Shown here one piece after another: positions 1-8,670 of a stretch of DNA of 64,000 nucleotides. Position 1 is the stretch's first letter, and every line of letters begins with the position of its first letter. The notes beneath the pieces were generated by a model. The model did not search any database. It was not told where the DNA came from and worked only from the letters and a program-made list of their open reading frames with translations. Both the position numbers and the translations under genes were made by a program. Origin of the DNA: an uncultured Lachnospiraceae bacterium. Its GTDB lineage: Bacteria; Bacillota; Clostridia; Lachnospirales; Lachnospiraceae. Where the stretch lies: positions 55,219 to 119,218 of the forward strand of contig CAKQYU010000007.1 in NCBI GenBank assembly GCA_934293575.1, read 5' to 3'.

Positions 1-535
1 CAAGTGCCTTAAGAGCAGAACCCTTGATGATTGGACAGTCAGTGAAATCATATTCCTCTAACTGCTCTGTGATTTCCATCTCTACTAACTCTAATAACTC
101 TTCGTCATCTACCATATCGCACTTGTTCATGAATACAACGATATAAGGTACACCTACCTGACGAGATAATAAGATATGCTCTTTTGTCTGAGCCATAACA
201 CCATCAGTTGCAGCTACTACAAGGATAGCACCATCCATCTGAGCAGCACCAGTAATCATGTTCTTAACGTAGTCAGCATGTCCTGGACAGTCAACGTGTG
301 CGTAATGTCTCTTCTCTGTCTGATACTCAACGTGTGCTGTAGAAATTGTGATACCACGCTCTCTCTCTTCTGGAGCCTTATCGATGTTCTCAAAATCTAC
401 CTTTGCATTACCAGCTACTCTCTCAGCTAATACTTTAGTAATAGCAGCTGTTAAAGTTGTTTTACCATGATCTACGTGACCAATGGTACCAATGTTACAA
501 TGTGGCTTACTTCTGTCAAATGTTTCTTTTGCCAT
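1..535 (-). CDS. tuf: Elongation factor Tu, N-terminal part (cut by window edge)
   Basis: This is the first ~178 residues of EF-Tu, the GTPase that carries aminoacyl-tRNA to the ribosome. The translation opens MAKETFDRSKPHCNIGTIGH and shows the P-loop GHVDHGKTT, the switch region RERGITI, the G3 motif DCPGH and the G4 motif as NKCD. The rest of the gene lies to the left of the window. The start is ATG at 533-535, with AGGAGG at 545-550. It follows fusA by 169 bp and has its own strong promoter in that gap, so it can be transcribed separately from the rest of the str operon. Confidence 0.98.
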   Translation of the reverse strand, partial: MAKETFDRSKPHCNIGTIGHVDHGKTTLTAAITKVLAERVAGNAKVDFENIDKAPEERERGITISTAHVEYQTEKRHYAHVDCPGHADYVKNMITGAAQMDGAILVVAATDGVMAQTKEHILLSRQVGVPYIVVFMNKCDMVDDEELLELVEMEITEQLEEYDFTDCPIIKGSALKAL

Positions 536-591
536 TTTTTAAATCCTCCTTAAAAATGTTGCCTCAACGGGCATTTTTACAGCTAACAATG

Positions 592-620
592 ATTATATTA
601 GAAATACCTAATATTTTCAA
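592..620 (-). promoter_or_regulatory. Promoter of tuf
   Basis: On the minus strand, TTGAAA (615-620) and TATAAT (592-597) are separated by exactly 17 bp, a near-consensus sigma-A promoter. It lies in the fusA-tuf gap about 57 bp upstream of the tuf start, which suggests an extra supply of EF-Tu. Confidence 0.75.
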
Positions 621-663
621 GTATTTTCTTAGTATAATCGGAATTATCAAAATTTATTAACAA

Positions 664-693
664 GTGTACAGGATACTTACGCATCCTATACAC
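664..693. other. Stem-loop between fusA and tuf
   Basis: An imperfect inverted repeat: GTGTA-c-AGGAT pairs with ATCCT-a-TACAC around an 8-nt loop, 11 bp after the fusA stop. No T-run follows on the minus strand, so it is more likely an mRNA processing or stabilising hairpin than an intrinsic terminator. Confidence 0.45.
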
Positions 694-704
694 AAATTAT
701 TTAA

Positions 705-2825
705 TTAGTTACCCTTCTTAGCGTTGATAACTTTCTCCTGAATATTCTTTGGAGCCGGTTCATACTTCTCGAAGAACATAGAATAGTTACCACGTCCCTG
801 TGTAGAAGAACGAAGCTCTGTAGAATAACCAAACATCTCAGCAAGTGGTACTAATGCACGTACAATCTTACCACCACCAAGATCATCCATACTCTGAATC
901 TGACCACGCTTAGCGTTCAAGCTTCCGATTACATCACCCATGTATTCCTCAGGCATTGTTACTTCAACCTTCATAATAGGCTCAAGTAATACCGGAGAAG
1001 CCTTCTGCATAGCTTCCTTCATAGCCATAGAACCGGCAATGTGGAATGCCATTTCATTCGAGTCAACTTCATGGTAAGAACCATCATATACGTTAGCATA
1101 GATACCTACTACAGGGAATCCAGCTAATACACCGGCCTTAGTAGCTTCCTCGATACCTTCACCAACTGCTGGGATGTATTCCTTAGGAATTGCACCACCG
1201 ACAACAGAAGACTCAAACTTGAATAACTCTTCACCGTTGGCATCCATAGGCTCGAATTTAACCTTACAGTGACCGTACTGACCACGACCACCTGACTGCT
1301 TAGCGTACTTACTGTCAATATCAACTGGCTTTGTAATTGTCTCTTTGTAAGCAACCTGAGGTGCACCAACGTTTGCCTCAACCTTAAACTCACGAAGAAG
1401 ACGATCTACGATAACCTCTAAGTGTAACTCACCCATACCAGCGATGATAGTCTGACCTGTCTCCTGATTTGTATGAGCACGGAATGTAGGATCTTCCTCA
1501 GCCAACTTAGCAAGGGCTTCACCCATCTTACCCTGATCGTTCTTTGTCTTAGGCTCGATAGCAAGCTCGATAACCGGCTCTGGGAATTCCATAGATTCAA
1601 GGATTACAGGATGCTGCTCATCACAGATTGTATCACCTGTTGTTGTAATCTTAAGACCAACAGCTGCAGCGATATCACCGGCGTAAACCTTGTCAATCTC
1701 TGTTCTACTATTTGCATGCATCTGAACGATACGTCCAACACGCTCTTTCTTATCCTTTGTTGCATTCAGGATATAAGAACCTGCGTTACAGGTACCTGAA
1801 TAAACACGGAAGAATGCTAACTTACCAACGAATGGGTCTGTCATAATCTTAAATGCAAGAGCTGCAAATGGCTCATCATCTGAAGATGGCTTTGTAATCT
1901 CATTACCTTCCATATCGACACCCTTGATATCCGGGATATCAGTTGGAGCCGGCATGTACTCGATAACACCATCTAATAACTTCTGAACACCCTTGTTCTT
2001 GTATGCTGATCCACAGAATACAGGAACTGCTTCGTTTGCAATTGTACCCTTACGAAGTGCCTTCTTCATCTCATCGATAGATGGCTCTTCACCTTCAAGG
2101 TACTGCATCATCAAATCATCATCTAACTCACAGCACTTCTCAACAAGATTATCATGCCATTTGTCAGCTAATTCTTTTAAATCATCCGGAATTGTTGTAA
2201 TTTCGATATCTTTTCCATCATCATCTTTGTAGTAATATGCTTCCATTTCGAACAAATCAATCAAACCGATAAATTCATCCTCAGCTCCAATCGGAATCTG
2301 AACAGGAATTGCATTCTTACCTAAACGATCAATAATTGTCTGTACAGACATGAAGAAGTCTGCACCCATCTTATCCATCTTATTAATGAAAGCCATACGA
2401 GGAACATTGTATGTGTCAGCCTGACGCCATACGTTCTCTGACTGTGGCTCAACACCGGCCTTAGCATCAAATACACCAACAGCTCCATCCAATACACGAA
2501 GTGAACGCTCTACCTCAACAGTAAAGTCTACGTGTCCAGGAGTATCAATGATATTAACACGATGCTCTAAAGCACCCGGTTTCTTCTTATGATGATCTTC
2601 CAAAGTCCAATGGCATGTTGTAGCAGCAGATGTGATTGTAATACCACGCTCTTTTTCCTGCTCCATCCAGTCCATTGTAGAAGCTCCATCATGTGTCTCA
2701 CCAATCTTATAATTAACACCAGTATAATAAAGGATACGCTCGGTTAATGTTGTCTTACCGGCATCGATATGAGCCATAATACCAATATTTCTGGTTCTGT
2801 CCAATGGATATTCTCTTCCTGCCAA
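705..2825 (-). CDS. fusA: Elongation factor G
   Basis: Full-length EF-G (706 aa), the GTPase that drives ribosomal translocation. It carries the P-loop AHIDAGKTT near residue 18, the switch motif KERGITITSAA, DTPGHVDF (G3) and NKMD (G4), followed by the beta-barrel and domains III-V (GRGQYGH and GGAIPKEYI are typical of domain IV). The start codon is TTG at 2823-2825: it directly precedes the family N-terminus AGREYPLDRTRNIGI and has GGAGGA seven bases upstream, and no in-frame ATG or GTG fits better. It lies 17 bp after rpsG in the str operon. Confidence 0.98.
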   Translation of the reverse strand: MAGREYPLDRTRNIGIMAHIDAGKTTLTERILYYTGVNYKIGETHDGASTMDWMEQEKERGITITSAATTCHWTLEDHHKKKPGALEHRVNIIDTPGHVDFTVEVERSLRVLDGAVGVFDAKAGVEPQSENVWRQADTYNVPRMAFINKMDKMGADFFMSVQTIIDRLGKNAIPVQIPIGAEDEFIGLIDLFEMEAYYYKDDDGKDIEITTIPDDLKELADKWHDNLVEKCCELDDDLMMQYLEGEEPSIDEMKKALRKGTIANEAVPVFCGSAYKNKGVQKLLDGVIEYMPAPTDIPDIKGVDMEGNEITKPSSDDEPFAALAFKIMTDPFVGKLAFFRVYSGTCNAGSYILNATKDKKERVGRIVQMHANSRTEIDKVYAGDIAAAVGLKITTTGDTICDEQHPVILESMEFPEPVIELAIEPKTKNDQGKMGEALAKLAEEDPTFRAHTNQETGQTIIAGMGELHLEVIVDRLLREFKVEANVGAPQVAYKETITKPVDIDSKYAKQSGGRGQYGHCKVKFEPMDANGEELFKFESSVVGGAIPKEYIPAVGEGIEEATKAGVLAGFPVVGIYANVYDGSYHEVDSNEMAFHIAGSMAMKEAMQKASPVLLEPIMKVEVTMPEEYMGDVIGSLNAKRGQIQSMDDLGGGKIVRALVPLAEMFGYSTELRSSTQGRGNYSMFFEKYEPAPKNIQEKVINAKKGN

Positions 2826-2842
2826 TATCTTGTCCTCCTATA

Positions 2843-3313
2843 CTAGAATCTGTAATGAGCAAATGCCTTGTTTGCCTCTGCCATTCTGTGCATTTCTTCT
2901 TTTCTCTTAACTGCTGCACCGGTATTGTTTGCAGCATCCATTAACTCTTTTGCTAATCTCTCTTCCATAGTCTTTTCTGATCTACTACGAGAAAATGTTG
3001 TAATCCAACGAAGAGCTAATGCCTGTCTTCTATCAGGTCTTACATCAATTGGTACCTGATAAGTAGCACCACCGATACGTCTTGCTTTTACTTCAAGAAC
3101 AGGCATAACATTGTTCATAGCCTCTTCAAATACTTCCAAAGCAGGCTTACCTGTCTCGTTCGCAATACGCTCGAATGCGCCGTATACGATCTTCTGGGCT
3201 ACACCCTTCTTACCATCTAACATAATGTTATTGATAAGCTTAGTAACCACTTTACTGTTATAAATTGGATCCGCTAATACGTCTCTCTTTGCAATATGTC
3301 CTTTACGTGGCAC
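2843..3313 (-). CDS. rpsG: 30S ribosomal protein S7
   Basis: Complete S7 (156 aa), an assembly-nucleating protein of the 30S head. It begins PRKGHIAKRDVLADPIYNSK after the start residue and ends with the typical EMHRMAEANKAFAHYRF. The start codon is GTG at 3311-3313, with an AGGAGG-type site about eight bases upstream. In enterobacteria S7 represses its own operon by binding the S12-S7 spacer. Here the spacer is unusually long (513 bp), full of repeats, and has a perfect 9-bp hairpin just upstream of this gene, so such control is possible but unproven. Confidence 0.98.
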   Translation of the reverse strand: MPRKGHIAKRDVLADPIYNSKVVTKLINNIMLDGKKGVAQKIVYGAFERIANETGKPALEVFEEAMNNVMPVLEVKARRIGGATYQVPIDVRPDRRQALALRWITTFSRSRSEKTMEERLAKELMDAANNTGAAVKRKEEMHRMAEANKAFAHYRF

Positions 3314-3341
3314 GGTACTTCCCTCCTATTATTTTTATTAC

Positions 3342-3364
3342 TAGATTGATATCCAATCAATCTA
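3342..3364. other. Perfect 9-bp hairpin upstream of rpsG
   Basis: TAGATTGAT and ATCAATCTA pair around a 5-nt loop, about 30 bp upstream of the rpsG GTG start. It sits just before the ribosome binding site in the mRNA. It could be a processing or translational control element for S7; no family match can be claimed. Confidence 0.5.
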
Positions 3365-3504
3365 AAGGTACTCATATTCCGCTTGGGAGCCTATGCTCGC
3401 TTGGGGAATGTGTTCGTGCAGGTTTGCTTATATTTTTATCGTGAAAAACATAGCCTCTACCAGCACTATAAATTTGTTTCGACTTACTGTCCCTAGATAA
3501 TTTC

Positions 3505-3826
3505 GCTAAGTGCATAAAAACACACTTTACTAACCTCATGCTGTCGCATTTGCTAAGTGCATAAAAACACACTTTACTAACCTCATGCTACCGCATTCGC
3601 TAAGTGCTCTAATGACATCTACTCTACTAAGCTCAATCTTCGCTTCGCTCGCTTTCGCTAAGTATCGAGATGGGCTTTCGCACTAACCTCATGCTGTCGC
3701 ATTCGCTAAGTGCTCTAATGACATCTACTCTACTAAGCTCAATCTTCGCTTTGCTCGCTTTCGCTAAGTATCGAGATGGGCTTTCGCACTAACCTCATGC
3801 TGCCGCATTCGCTAAGTGCTCAATGC
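3505..3826. repeat. Tandem repeats filling the rpsL-rpsG spacer
   Basis: The spacer holds two copies of a 47-bp unit (3505-3551, 3552-3598) followed by two nearly identical 106-bp units (3599-3704, 3705-3810) and a partial copy up to the rpsL stop. Every unit starts GCTAAGTGC, and most end CATGCTGTCGCATTC or a close variant. Each 106-bp unit can fold an apical hairpin GCACT...ATGC-loop-GCAT...AGTGC (3680-3713 and 3786-3819) that resembles the tip of the palindromes at 39623-39836 and 47302-47529. The upstream part 3365-3504 holds no gene. Short ORFs here are not credible. Confidence 0.85.
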
Positions 3827-4246
3827 CTATTTAGCATCCTTAGGTCTCTTAGCGCCGTACTTAGAACGAGCCTGGCGACGTTTTGCAACACCGGCTGTAT
3901 CCAAAGTACCACGAATAATATGATATCTAGTACCTGGTAAGTCCTTTACTCTACCACCACGGATCATAACAACGCTATGCTCCTGAAGGTTATGACCTTC
4001 ACCTGGGATGTAGCTGGTAACCTCGATACCGTTAGATAAACGTACTCTGGCAATCTTTCTAAGAGCTGAGTTAGGTTTCTTAGGAGTAGCTGTCTTAACT
4101 GCTGTACAAACTCCACGCTTCTGTGGCGAAGGAGAGTTGGTAGGCTTCTTCTGTAATGAGTTATAACCTCTCTGAAGAGCTGGTGCAGTAGACTTCTTCT
4201 CTACAGTCTGTCTTCCTTTTCTAACTAACTGGTTAAATGTTGGCAT
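3827..4246 (-). CDS. rpsL: 30S ribosomal protein S12
   Basis: S12 (139 aa), the decoding-centre protein and the classical site of streptomycin resistance mutations. The protein shows MPTFNQLVRKGR at the N-terminus, the TPKKPNSALRKIARV and GEGHNLQEHSVV stretches, and ends with the basic SKYGAKRPK tail. The start is placed at ATG 4244-4246 because AGGAGG (4255-4260) lies 8 bases before it and the family begins MPTFNQ. A GTG three codons upstream (4255) overlaps the Shine-Dalgarno sequence and is rejected. First gene of the str operon. Confidence 0.98.
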   Translation of the reverse strand: MPTFNQLVRKGRQTVEKKSTAPALQRGYNSLQKKPTNSPSPQKRGVCTAVKTATPKKPNSALRKIARVRLSNGIEVTSYIPGEGHNLQEHSVVMIRGGRVKDLPGTRYHIIRGTLDTAGVAKRRQARSKYGAKRPKDAK

Positions 4247-4310
4247 GTTTTTCACCTCCTATTTTAATATTTGGGCGCACGAATCCTATAAAAATTCGCA
4301 TGCAGTTGTC

Positions 4311-4339
4311 ATTATAGACAAGTCCCCGTATCCTGTCAA
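4311..4339 (-). promoter_or_regulatory. Perfect-consensus promoter of the str operon
   Basis: On the minus strand, TTGACA (4334-4339) and TATAAT (4311-4316) are separated by exactly 17 bp, a textbook sigma-A promoter. It lies 65 bp upstream of rpsL. The spacer contains one arm of a long inverted repeat (see 4322-4371). Confidence 0.9.
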
Positions 4340-4371
4340 GAAATTTTTCTAAATTTCATGGATACGGGGAC
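4322..4371. promoter_or_regulatory. Nested inverted repeat overlapping the rpsL promoter
   Basis: GTCCCCGTATCC (4322-4333) and GGATACGGGGAC (4360-4371) form a perfect 12-bp stem. A second perfect stem, GAAATTT with AAATTTC, is nested inside it. One outer arm fills the spacer of the rpsL promoter and the -35 box falls in the internal loop. It may be the terminator of the upstream ABC exporter operon, although the following bases (TTGTCTATAATG on the minus strand) are a poor U-tract, or a site controlling str promoter access. Confidence 0.7.
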
Positions 4372-4392
4372 AAATAAATAAAAAATTATCAT

Positions 4393-5625
4393 TTAATTCT
4401 GTCTCAATGCTTCAATCGGACTTAATTTCGCCGCTTTTCTTGCCGGATATACACCGAATATCAATCCGACAACCGTTGAAAATGCGGACGCCATCAAGAT
4501 GATACCCGGACTTAACGCCGGTGCAAAATTCATATTCGGAACCACAATTCCTATAATACCGGCTATAATCCATGCGCCTGCCACACCCAGCAAAATTCCG
4601 ATTATTCCACCTAATAATGTAATAAATGCGGATTCTGCCAGAAACTGTATGGTAATGGAACCCGTTTTGGCTCCTAGCGCCTTGCGGATACCAATTTCTC
4701 TTGTTCGTTCCGTTACAGACACCAACATGATATTCATCACTCCGATTCCACCAACCAATAAAGAAACCGAAGCAACAAATGCAACAAATACCGTAATCAG
4801 ACGAATAACCGAATTAACGGTAGACATGATATCATCAAAGCTTTCGTATGAATAAATATCCTGTCCCTTACAATGATGTTTTGTCTCAAGGTAATCAATC
4901 ACCCTGTCACAGACTTCCTTTCCGTCTGCCGCATCTTCTTTTAACACATAAAAACCATACATCTGCTCATTTAAATCAATACCGGTCTGATTTGTAATGG
5001 ATTGTGGAGAAACAACAACCTGAACCGATGGATCCTCATTTATAGAAAGAACCATTCCTTCATCTGTTGATTTTGTTATCCCGCAAACCGTATATGTAAC
5101 ATCCTTGCCCGCAACCGTCATATCAATATCCATACCGATTATATTGGTAGAACCAAACAACTTCATAGCATCGGATTCGGATAAAATACAATATGGTTTT
5201 CCGTTTTCTGCCTCTTTCTCACCAAAGAATCTTCCCTGAACCAATTCCCGGTTTAACAGCAAAAGACCATCACTGTTTACCGCTACCACATTTACCGTAA
5301 AATCATCTTTTTTTGTAGTAATTGCTCCATCCAATATTTCCTGTATACCGACTGCCTTTATTCCATCCATCTTACGGATATCTTCCAATTCGTCCTCCGA
5401 TATAACATATTTGTCCTCATACGTCGCATCATAAAAATAAATCTGTCCTTTTGCGATATCACTTAATTCCGAAGAAATCAGTTCCGTTGCACCATTACCT
5501 ATCGATACAATCAATATGACAGAAGAAATACCTATAATAATTCCAAGCATGGTAAGCAATGTTCGAATTTTATTTGCCCATATATTTTGCAGAGCCATTT
5601 TGACATATTCACCAATCTGTGCCAT
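4393..5625 (-). CDS. MacB-like ABC transporter permease (FtsX family)
   Basis: A 410-aa membrane subunit of a MacAB/LolCDE-type exporter. An N-terminal membrane helix (about 20-40) is followed by a large extracytoplasmic MacB-PCD-like domain. The C-terminal FtsX domain has three helices and the typical stretches GGIGVMNIMLVSVTERTREIG, RKALGA and VYPARKAAKLSPIEALR. It is the last gene of a set with a membrane fusion protein and an ATPase just upstream. Gram-positive relatives export antimicrobial peptides or lipids; the substrate cannot be read from the sequence. Confidence 0.93.
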   Translation of the reverse strand: MAQIGEYVKMALQNIWANKIRTLLTMLGIIIGISSVILIVSIGNGATELISSELSDIAKGQIYFYDATYEDKYVISEDELEDIRKMDGIKAVGIQEILDGAITTKKDDFTVNVVAVNSDGLLLLNRELVQGRFFGEKEAENGKPYCILSESDAMKLFGSTNIIGMDIDMTVAGKDVTYTVCGITKSTDEGMVLSINEDPSVQVVVSPQSITNQTGIDLNEQMYGFYVLKEDAADGKEVCDRVIDYLETKHHCKGQDIYSYESFDDIMSTVNSVIRLITVFVAFVASVSLLVGGIGVMNIMLVSVTERTREIGIRKALGAKTGSITIQFLAESAFITLLGGIIGILLGVAGAWIIAGIIGIVVPNMNFAPALSPGIILMASAFSTVVGLIFGVYPARKAAKLSPIEALRQN

Positions 5626-5664
5626 ATGTACCTCCCATCTTTTTTATCTCATATGATACCATTC

Positions 5665-7098
5665 TTACATGCCCGGAACATAAGCCTCTCCCGGCTTCAT
5701 ATCCTTAGTTACATTCGTTATAACCTTATCTTTTTCCCGGATTCCGTCTTTAATTTCATAGTAATCATCGGATACCAATCCTATCGTAACGTCCTTTCTT
5801 TCAATCAGTCCTTCCTTATTTACAACATAAACAAAATCACCGTCTACGTCAGAATTTAATGCCTGATACGGAACTGCAATTGTCTGGTCAGCCTCACCGA
5901 CAAAAATATATACTTTCGCAGAAACACCAAGGAAAATGTCGTCATCCGGATTATCCAATACAATTCTGCCGTTTACTGAACTTCCGGTTTTGCCGTCTGC
6001 ACTATTGACTGCCACACGACTGACAAAATCCACTCTACCCTCATATTCTTTTCCGCCAACAACAACTCTCGCCTTTTGTCCTTTTTTAATGGTATTCAAA
6101 TCACTTTTTGAAATTGTAAAATCGACACCGATCTGATTTGCATCCGCCACTGTGATCAGGCTCTGATTTTCAGATGCCAACGCTCCCCTTACAATATCTA
6201 CCGAGGTAACAATTCCCTTCTTTGATGCCACAATTCCCGCTTCTGCAGCATCCAAAGTTTCCTGTGCCTCATTGACATTCATATCCGCCAGCTGATTTGT
6301 CACCTGAATCCGGGTAGCCGTACTGCCGGTTACTTTTGCATCATCGGCGGCATCTATTACAGCCTGCTGCCCCTCTGCTTCACTCTGTTTTTTTGCAAGG
6401 TCAGCTGCTACACTTTCAAGCTCTGCCACTGCACTCTTATATGTTGCATCATCAACGGTATAGGTTTTTGATTCTGTACCGGAATTTTCACCGTTTTCCG
6501 CCGCATCCTCCGATGTATCATTCCCCTTTGCCGGGTCTGCCGGCTGGTTAGCTGCATTGCTACCGCCGTGTTCTGCTTCATAAGTTGCAATCACACTGTT
6601 TAACTCCTTCTGTCTTGCCTCTAAGTTTGCAATCTCTGCATTTAAAGCCGCCACCTTGTCACTTGCACTATTGGCTTTATTTGCCGCCTTATTTGCACTC
6701 TCATAGGCAGCGCTTCCTTCCGCTTTTTCCGACTGTGCCTGCAACTGCACCTTTGTCAGATTATCTCCTAAATCATCTGCGTTGTAAGTTAACAGCATTT
6801 CGCCTTCCGAAACCGTTTGTCCAACCTGTACCTTGATATCCTCCACCTTGGCCGTCACAGGAGAAGTATAGGAAAATTCTTCCAGACCAATTACCGTTCC
6901 GGAAGTTGATATTTCACTCTTAACATCCTGTTTTTTCACTTTATATATATTTTCATCATCCATTGTCATTTCATTTACAGACTTTACAGCCTTCTGTCCT
7001 GCGACAGCCAATCCGCTAATTCCGACAACCAACAGCACTCCTGCAACACCGACAACAATTACCCATGTTTTTCTTTTCTTCTTTTCTTTCCTGCTCAT
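5665..7098 (-). CDS. Membrane fusion protein (HlyD/MacA-like)
   Basis: A 477-aa periplasmic-adaptor-like subunit. After a basic start (MSRKEKKKRK) comes one membrane helix (about 12-33), then a lipoyl-like half motif (PVTAKVEDIKVQVGQTVSEG). A coiled-coil hairpin of roughly residues 110-270 is interrupted by a polar insert rich in Ala, Asn, Asp and Glu (about 180-210). The second lipoyl half (GIVTSVDIVRGALASENQ) and beta-barrel follow. AGGAGG lies just upstream of the ATG at 7098. It should link the ATPase/permease pair to cell-wall export in a bacterium without an outer membrane. Confidence 0.92.
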   Translation of the reverse strand: MSRKEKKKRKTWVIVVGVAGVLLVVGISGLAVAGQKAVKSVNEMTMDDENIYKVKKQDVKSEISTSGTVIGLEEFSYTSPVTAKVEDIKVQVGQTVSEGEMLLTYNADDLGDNLTKVQLQAQSEKAEGSAAYESANKAANKANSASDKVAALNAEIANLEARQKELNSVIATYEAEHGGSNAANQPADPAKGNDTSEDAAENGENSGTESKTYTVDDATYKSAVAELESVAADLAKKQSEAEGQQAVIDAADDAKVTGSTATRIQVTNQLADMNVNEAQETLDAAEAGIVASKKGIVTSVDIVRGALASENQSLITVADANQIGVDFTISKSDLNTIKKGQKARVVVGGKEYEGRVDFVSRVAVNSADGKTGSSVNGRIVLDNPDDDIFLGVSAKVYIFVGEADQTIAVPYQALNSDVDGDFVYVVNKEGLIERKDVTIGLVSDDYYEIKDGIREKDKVITNVTKDMKPGEAYVPGM

Positions 7099-7107
7099 AA
7101 ATTCCTC

Positions 7108-7824
7108 CTAAACCAGTACTTCCATCTCATCGAGACGATTTTTCCTGGTAATATCCGATTCGATTTTTCCATCCATGATTCGAACCACCCGTCTTGCATT
7201 TTCTGCAATTCCATCATCATGTGTTATCAAAACAATGGTATTTCCCTGTTGATTTAAATCATTTAAAATCTTCATAATATCCTTTGTCGATTTCGAATCC
7301 AGATTTCCCGTCGGTTCATCCGCCAAAATCAACGGCGGCGACATGGCAATCGCTCTTGCAATTGCCACCCTTTGCTGCTGTCCACCGGACATCTCTGCCG
7401 GCTTATGCTTCATACGTTCTTCCAGCCCCACACGTTTGAGAGCCTCCACCGACAACCTCCTTCTTGTCGCACGGTCAACCTTTCGATATATCAACGGCAG
7501 TTCCACATTTTCAAGTGCAGTCAGATTCGGAATCAGATTAAATCCCTGAAATATAAATCCGATTTGATTATTCCGGACATCCGACAGTTCATTATCGGTA
7601 AGTCTTGATACATCTCTTCCATTTAATATGTAGGTTCCCTGTGTCGGCACATCCAGACATCCCAGCATATTCATCAATGTTGATTTTCCGGAACCGGAAT
7701 GACCTATGATTGCCACAAACTCACCCTCATACACATCCAGACTGACTCCATCCAATGCATGAACCTCGTTCTCTCCGGGATTATAGATTTTATACATATC
7801 CCTGACCTTAATTAGCGCTTCCAT
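7108..7824 (-). CDS. MacB-like ABC transporter ATP-binding protein
   Basis: A 238-aa nucleotide-binding subunit of the LolD/MacB/SalX type. It shows Walker A GHSGSGKST, the Q-loop in FIFQGFNLIPNLTALENV, the signature MSGGQQQRVAIARA, Walker B ILADEPTGNLD and the H-loop ITHD. It is 9 bp from the membrane fusion gene and 18 bp after the ABC-2 permease gene, so the six genes 9732 to 4393 are probably co-transcribed. The last 30 residues are charged and are not needed for the fold. Confidence 0.95.
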   Translation of the reverse strand: MEALIKVRDMYKIYNPGENEVHALDGVSLDVYEGEFVAIIGHSGSGKSTLMNMLGCLDVPTQGTYILNGRDVSRLTDNELSDVRNNQIGFIFQGFNLIPNLTALENVELPLIYRKVDRATRRRLSVEALKRVGLEERMKHKPAEMSGGQQQRVAIARAIAMSPPLILADEPTGNLDSKSTKDIMKILNDLNQQGNTIVLITHDDGIAENARRVVRIMDGKIESDITRKNRLDEMEVLV

Positions 7825-7842
7825 ATCTTTTTCCTTCCTAAG

Positions 7843-8670
7843 TTATTCGAGATTCAACCGTTTATCAAAAATATAATAAGTCACAAAATAACAAATACAA
7901 CCAATAATAATCTCCATCAACAGTAAAATCGAAAGCACAATTGTAACTGCCCAAAAGCCTTCGACATTGTCTGCAAAATTAGTTGCAATCTCTCCGAATA
8001 TAATCCATATCAATATTACAAATGACAGAATGTTGAAAACAAAGATAATTCCAAAATAACAGATAATCGTACCCAACAGTCTGTATTTTCCAAACAACTG
8101 ACCAATCGCCACACACATATAGCCATAAAGAAGTCTCACACCGATTGCCAGAAAAGCAGCTACCGCAAAAATAATGATCGGCAACAGGTATCTTATTTCA
8201 AACCAATCGGAAATTGCAGAAAACAAATCCGTTATAACACCGTCTTCATATAATAAAATTTCACTTATTACCTCATCTCTTATAAAAGGGATTCCTACAC
8301 ACAAAATTCCAAACGAAACCATCCACATAAGTGTATAGGCTAATTCCCATATGTAAGCACCCCAGAATTTTGACCAGATATGCTGTGAAGTTGTTGCCGG
8401 TAAGGTCCATGTCAGATATCCTCTGTCTCCTGTCATTGTACTGTAAAACCGAACAAACACCAGAATGGTTCCTGCAATTCCGGCGGCAGATAACAGATAC
8501 TGCCCACCCTGAAAACCAATGAACCCTATTGTTTCTTTTGCATCCTCAAAGGAATACGGGAGTGACGAAACTGCCGAAATCAAAATTGTCATGCCCAGCA
8601 TACACAAAAATACAATTCCAAATGAGAGCCGATAAGATTTAATTTCTCTTTTTAATAATTTTCCTAGCAT
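7843..8670 (-). CDS. ABC-2 type transporter membrane protein
   Basis: A 275-aa membrane protein with about six hydrophobic helices, starting MLGKLLKREIKSYRLSFG, typical of YtrC/D-like ABC-2 permeases. The open frame extends 12 codons further upstream, but ATG 8668-8670 has GGGAGG eight bases before it and is preferred. Its start overlaps the stop of the preceding ATPase gene by 7 bp, indicating translational coupling. With that ATPase and the GntR regulator it forms a Ytr-like exporter, a group often induced by cell-wall antibiotics in Bacillus; the substrate here is unknown. Confidence 0.88.
   Translation of the reverse strand: MLGKLLKREIKSYRLSFGIVFLCMLGMTILISAVSSLPYSFEDAKETIGFIGFQGGQYLLSAAGIAGTILVFVRFYSTMTGDRGYLTWTLPATTSQHIWSKFWGAYIWELAYTLMWMVSFGILCVGIPFIRDEVISEILLYEDGVITDLFSAISDWFEIRYLLPIIIFAVAAFLAIGVRLLYGYMCVAIGQLFGKYRLLGTIICYFGIIFVFNILSFVILIWIIFGEIATNFADNVEGFWAVTIVLSILLLMEIIIGCICYFVTYYIFDKRLNLE

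Noticed and set aside
3372..3572. 66-codon ORF in the rpsL-rpsG spacer
   Set aside because: It is built from the tandem repeat sequence, has no ribosome site and looks like no protein.
3505..3826. Possible CRISPR array from regularly spaced repeats
   Set aside because: The units are contiguous 47- and 106-bp tandem duplications with no unique spacers, and no cas genes are nearby.
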